Below, one piece after another: positions 6,727 to 7,112 of a DNA stretch of 7,112 nucleotides. Where the stretch lies: positions 1 to 7,112 of the forward strand of contig JAGRKQ010000080.1 of NCBI GenBank assembly GCA_020442235.1. The letters are read 5' to 3'. The first letter of the stretch is position 1, and each line of letters starts with the position of its first letter. Under the pieces are notes generated by a model. That model saw only the letters and a program-made list of their open reading frames with translations. It searched no databases and was not told the DNA's origin. A program made the position numbers and the translations under genes. The DNA is from Hyphomicrobiaceae bacterium. GTDB taxonomy: Bacteria; Pseudomonadota; Alphaproteobacteria; Rhizobiales; MH13.

Positions 6727-7020
6727 CGAACGTCTCCTGTTTTCAGGCCCCTTTGCCGGAGCACTTTTGATCCTTGAAGGGTGCGCGAGGCCGATTAACG
6801 AAGCGGTGACGTGCGTCACGAAATTGAGAAGACTTGACGAGTTTGCGCATTCTGGGCCACTGATCGGGCCTTGTCGGGGAAACAATGGGGCAGGGCCTTG
6901 CGGAACGGCCTTATTTGCATCTGGAAGATTTGCCGCTAGCGCACATGTGCTGGCGACGCCCCGTCCTGTCTTATCCTTGACGCGACTTCCGGCCCGCCAG
7001 CCAAGGCGAGGAGATGACTT
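6727..7020. other. Divergent intergenic region between the small - strand gene and cysS
   Basis: No convincing gene is seen in this 294-base stretch. It should carry promoters for the - strand small gene and for cysS, but no -35/-10 pair with good spacing stands out. It holds a CRP-type palindrome (6806-6819), the 10-bp palindrome GCACATGTGC at 6941-6950, and a short repeated GGGCCTTG at 6866-6873 and 6893-6900. Its AT content is somewhat higher than in the flanking genes around 6820-6850. Confidence 0.6.
6806..6819. promoter_or_regulatory. CRP-family-like palindrome GTGA-N6-TCAC
   Basis: GTGACG at 6806-6811 is the exact reverse complement of CGTCAC at 6814-6819, with a 2-base centre. The GTGA-N6-TCAC core has the half-site sequence and spacing of the CRP consensus TGTGA-N6-TCACA, but both outer bases differ (G and G rather than T and A). 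It lies 80 bases upstream of the small - strand gene and about 200 bases upstream of cysS. A chance palindrome cannot be excluded. Confidence 0.35.
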
Positions 7021-7112
7021 GTGCCGGATCTGATGCTCACCAATACGCTGACGCGGACCAAGGAGCGGTTTCAGCCGCTCGATGCGAAGAATGTGCGCAT
7101 GTATGTCTGCGG
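7021..7112 (+). CDS. cysS: Cysteinyl-tRNA synthetase, N-terminal fragment
   Basis: This class I synthetase attaches cysteine to tRNA-Cys in the cytoplasm. Only the first 30 codons are in the window; the gene runs off the right edge. The TNTLTRTKERFQPLD block followed by VRMYVCG is the highly conserved N-terminus of CysS, and the cysteine in MYVCG (residue 30 from the chosen start) is the family's zinc-binding cysteine. I chose the GTG at 7021 because an AGGAG (7009-7013) sits seven bases upstream. The in-frame ATG at 7033 would place that site too far away, and the ATG at 7014 is out of frame. The HIGH motif would lie beyond the window. Confidence 0.93.
   Translation, partial: MPDLMLTNTLTRTKERFQPLDAKNVRMYVC

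Noticed and set aside
6493..6777. 94-codon + strand frame overlapping the small - strand gene
   Set aside because: No ribosome binding site precedes its ATG and the product looks random and basic. The - strand frame has the better start signals.
6866..6912. Direct repeat GGGCCTTG with a third partial copy
   Set aside because: Eight-base matches with irregular spacing (27 and 14 bases) are not convincing as a repeat array.
6892..6916. Weak terminator-like hairpin (GGCC...GGCC followed by TTATTT) suggesting a small RNA
   Set aside because: Only four strong base pairs plus one wobble and one A-U pair, with a 9-base loop. No promoter or transcript is identifiable upstream on the + strand.

Overview
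This 7.1-kb window is GC-rich, gene-dense bacterial chromosome. It most likely comes from an alphaproteobacterium of the Hyphomicrobiales (Rhizobiales) type. Three things suggest this: a plant-type (class II) DAHP synthase; a second-paralogue glutamyl-tRNA synthetase with a GLSKR signature that closely resembles rhizobial GltX2 proteins; and a secreted protein with a DUF2865-type core, a family I know mainly from this order. These are family recognitions from memory, not database results.

Layout. Positions 1-582 hold the 3' part of a class II DAHP synthase gene (first step of the shikimate pathway). Five bases later comes a secreted TPR-type protein of unknown function (588-1310). After 93 bases with two small inverted repeats, a DODA/LigB-type extradiol dioxygenase follows (1404-2222). 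An 86-base spacer with an unusual alternating set of inverted repeats leads into nadE (glutamine-dependent NAD+ synthetase, 2309-3967), which is followed four bases later by gltX2 (3972-5315). All of these are on the + strand. On the - strand, convergent with gltX2, lies the DUF2865-like secreted cysteine-rich protein (5337-6431). The two genes meet in a perfect 21-bp tandem duplication that carries the stop codons of both. Upstream of it, also on the - strand, is a probable 41-codon small gene (6601-6726) with a good ribosome binding site. A 294-base intergenic stretch with a CRP-type palindrome follows. The window ends in the 5' end of cysS (cysteinyl-tRNA synthetase) on the + strand, with a likely GTG start.

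How the genes relate. Most are housekeeping: aromatic amino acid entry, the last step of NAD synthesis, and tRNA charging for Glu and Cys. nadE and gltX2 look like one transcription unit by spacing, and aroG with the TPR gene look like another. The secreted TPR protein, the DUF2865-like protein and the 41-residue protein have no known function. I see no CRISPR array, insertion sequence, phage gene, tRNA, rRNA or defence system. I also found no convincing new multi-gene system. The most distinctive observations are the duplicated convergent gene ends, the small - strand gene with its flanking palindromes, and the alternating repeats before nadE.
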